A stretch of DNA of 64,000 nucleotides, from positions 1,302,001 through 1,366,000 of the forward strand of contig NZ_CP071462.1 of the NCBI RefSeq assembly GCF_017352155.2, read 5' to 3'. The notes under the pieces are model-generated. The model was given only the letters and a program-made list of their open reading frames with translations. It was not told the origin of the DNA and made no database searches. A program made the translations under genes and the position numbers. Numbering within the stretch: the stretch's first letter is position 1; every line of letters starts with the position of its first letter. This document shows positions 62,988 to 64,000 of the stretch, in pieces. The stretch is from Haloterrigena alkaliphila (GTDB taxonomy: Archaea; Halobacteriota; Halobacteria; Halobacteriales; Natrialbaceae).

Positions 62988-63175
62988 CACCCTCTCCTTC
63001 CCGTACCGTCCAACGACGTATCGTTCGGTAACTCCTTGGACACCATCCTATCACTCTTTTGGCATACTGACAACGTAGTTGAATTGAATTGTCTACACGT
63101 CTGACGTAGGCTTAAGTGGGTTCAGTTTGTAGTACGCGCAGATGCACCACCCCGCGGTGCTGGAGGGCCCCACAG

Positions 63176-63814
63176 ATGGGACTGTTCACAGAACTCAAAG
63201 ATAGTATCTCTCGGGTTACGGACCGCCTCTTCTCGGAAGAGGAACCCAAACGTATCGGTATCTACGGTCCGCCGAACGCTGGAAAGACGACGCTTGCGAA
63301 CCGAATCGCTCGCGACTGGACCGGTGACGCCGTCGGTGCGGAGAGTCACATTCCACACGAAACGCGACGCGCACGCAGGAAAGAAGACGTCGAGATCGAA
63401 CGCAACGGCAAGTCGGTGACGATCGATATCGTCGACACGCCCGGTGTGACGACGAAAGTCGACTACGAGGAATTCACCGACGAGATGGAGGAAGACGACG
63501 CGATCCGTCGCTCCCGCGAGGCCACCGAAGGCGTCGCCGAAGCGATGCACTGGCTCCGCGAGGACGTCGATGGCGTTATCTACGTGCTCGACAGTGCCGA
63601 GGATCCGATCACGCAGGTCAACACGATGCTGATCGGTATCATCGAATCTCGCGATCTCCCGGTTCTCATCTTCGCGAACAAGATCGACCTCGACGACTCG
63701 AGCGTGAAACGGATCGAGGACGCGTTCCCACAGCACAAGACGATCCCGCTCTCCGCGAAGGAAGGCGAAAACATGGACGAAGTCTACGAGAACATCGCGG
63801 AGTACTTCGGGTGA
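63176..63814 (+). CDS. Era-like GTP-binding protein, origin-associated
   Basis: A 212-residue P-loop GTPase. G1 GPPNAGKTT is near residue 25, G3 DTPG near 88, G4 ANKIDL near 165, and G5 region SAKEG near 190. It starts MGLFTELKDSISRVTDRLFSEEE at ATG 63176. An alternative GTG upstream would add 20 residues of no family character. In haloarchaea this gene follows oriC1 and is described as an origin-associated protein. Its exact role is not settled. The next gene follows after 6 bp. Confidence 0.92.
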   Translation: MGLFTELKDSISRVTDRLFSEEEPKRIGIYGPPNAGKTTLANRIARDWTGDAVGAESHIPHETRRARRKEDVEIERNGKSVTIDIVDTPGVTTKVDYEEFTDEMEEDDAIRRSREATEGVAEAMHWLREDVDGVIYVLDSAEDPITQVNTMLIGIIESRDLPVLIFANKIDLDDSSVKRIEDAFPQHKTIPLSAKEGENMDEVYENIAEYFG

Positions 63815-63820
63815 TTACCG

Positions 63821-64000
63821 ATGCCAAAAGCAACTAACGCGGACGATCCCGACGCTCCAGACGGTGTCCAGATCGATCTGATCAGCGGCGAACGCATGGA
63901 CGGGATGGCGACGATGGAGAAGATCCGAATGATCCTCGACGGCGTCCACGACGGCAACATCGTCATCCTCGAGGAGGGGCTGACTCCCGACGAGGAGAGT
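63821..64000 (+). CDS. DUF2073 (origin-associated) protein, 3' end outside window
   Basis: The first 60 codons of a gene that continues past the window: MPKATNADDPDAPDGVQIDLISGERMDGMATMEKIRMILDGVHDGNIVILEEGLTPDEE. This is the DUF2073 N-terminus, always next to the Era-like GTPase at haloarchaeal oriC1. It is co-transcribed with that gene (6 bp apart). Confidence 0.9.
   Translation, partial: MPKATNADDPDAPDGVQIDLISGERMDGMATMEKIRMILDGVHDGNIVILEEGLTPDEES

Larger units (their letters stand above)
61501..63175. other. Replication origin region (oriC1-type) next to orc1
   Basis: A 1.68 kb non-coding stretch between orc1 and an Era-like GTPase. It is AT-rich for this genome and holds ORB boxes at 61514, 62433 and 62755 with G-strings, seven CTAG sites, TACTAG repeats, two direct repeats around TGGTACCA and a 3.5-copy tandem repeat of CTCGTTCA. 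The gene order orc1-origin-GTPase-DUF2073 is the known haloarchaeal oriC1 arrangement. No convincing gene is present; two frames of 77 and 86 codons (61695-62216) look like chance. Confidence 0.88.

Noticed and set aside
1-64000. CRISPR arrays, rRNA genes and intact insertion sequences
   Set aside because: No regularly spaced repeats, no rRNA-like sequence and no transposase gene with terminal inverted repeats were seen.

Overview
The window is a 64 kb piece of a haloarchaeal main chromosome, most like a Natrinema/Haloterrigena-type genome. The evidence is the high G+C content, the very acidic proteins, leaderless promoters with a TATA box about 27 nt before the start codon, Tat-type lipoproteins with an RR motif and a lipobox, and archaeal information-processing genes (Orc1/Cdc6, PolD small subunit, Hef, Hel308, KEOPS Cgi121, PurO). 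No rRNA, CRISPR array or intact insertion sequence is visible. One tRNA (Gln, anticodon CTG) is present.

Layout. 1-5673 is the end of a dipeptide/oligopeptide ABC operon (binding protein, two permeases, two ATPases). 5.9-8.3 kb holds small haloarchaea-specific genes and a winged-helix regulator. 8.4-11.1 kb is a CBS-domain gene overlapping glyS. 11.5-19.3 kb holds membrane kinase-like, ABC-2, MFS, polyphosphate kinase, phosphoesterase and TspO genes. 19.4-22 kb is hef. 22-28.5 kb mixes redox and transport genes (cupredoxin lipoprotein, malate dehydrogenase, ferredoxin, methyltransferase, PiT permease, UspA). 28.6-31.5 kb is hel308-cgi121. 31.8-38 kb includes an OYE-type oxidoreductase, a rhodanese lipoprotein, tRNA-Gln beside an HNH homing-type endonuclease, purO, a phosphodiesterase and cysE with a possible Cys-rich leader. 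38.3-39 kb is a winged-helix/PemK toxin-antitoxin pair. 39-45.8 kb holds a phosphohexomutase, a broken FMN reductase gene, GIY-YIG, larB, a histone-fold protein, a tandem membrane-protein duplication and rpiA. 46-55.8 kb holds a MacB-type ABC pair, an AI-2E exporter, an XPD-like helicase and small proteins.

56-64 kb is a replication module: the PolD small subunit, a signal peptidase, Orc1/Cdc6, a 1.6 kb replication origin (ORB boxes with G-strings in inverted orientation around an AT-rich segment full of CTAG sites), then an Era-like GTPase and a DUF2073 protein, the usual neighbours of the haloarchaeal oriC1.

The most interesting signals lie outside the genes. (1) Three copies of an intergenic element keep two hairpins although the stem sequences differ, which looks like a structured RNA family. 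(2) Copies of the ORB-like 20-mer occur well outside the origin, several of them in frame inside acidic linkers of replication and repair proteins. (3) Seven CTAG sites lie within 202 bp of the origin, against roughly a dozen in the rest of the window. (4) Perfect short palindromes occur in gene tails and gaps, and one has disrupted an FMN reductase gene.
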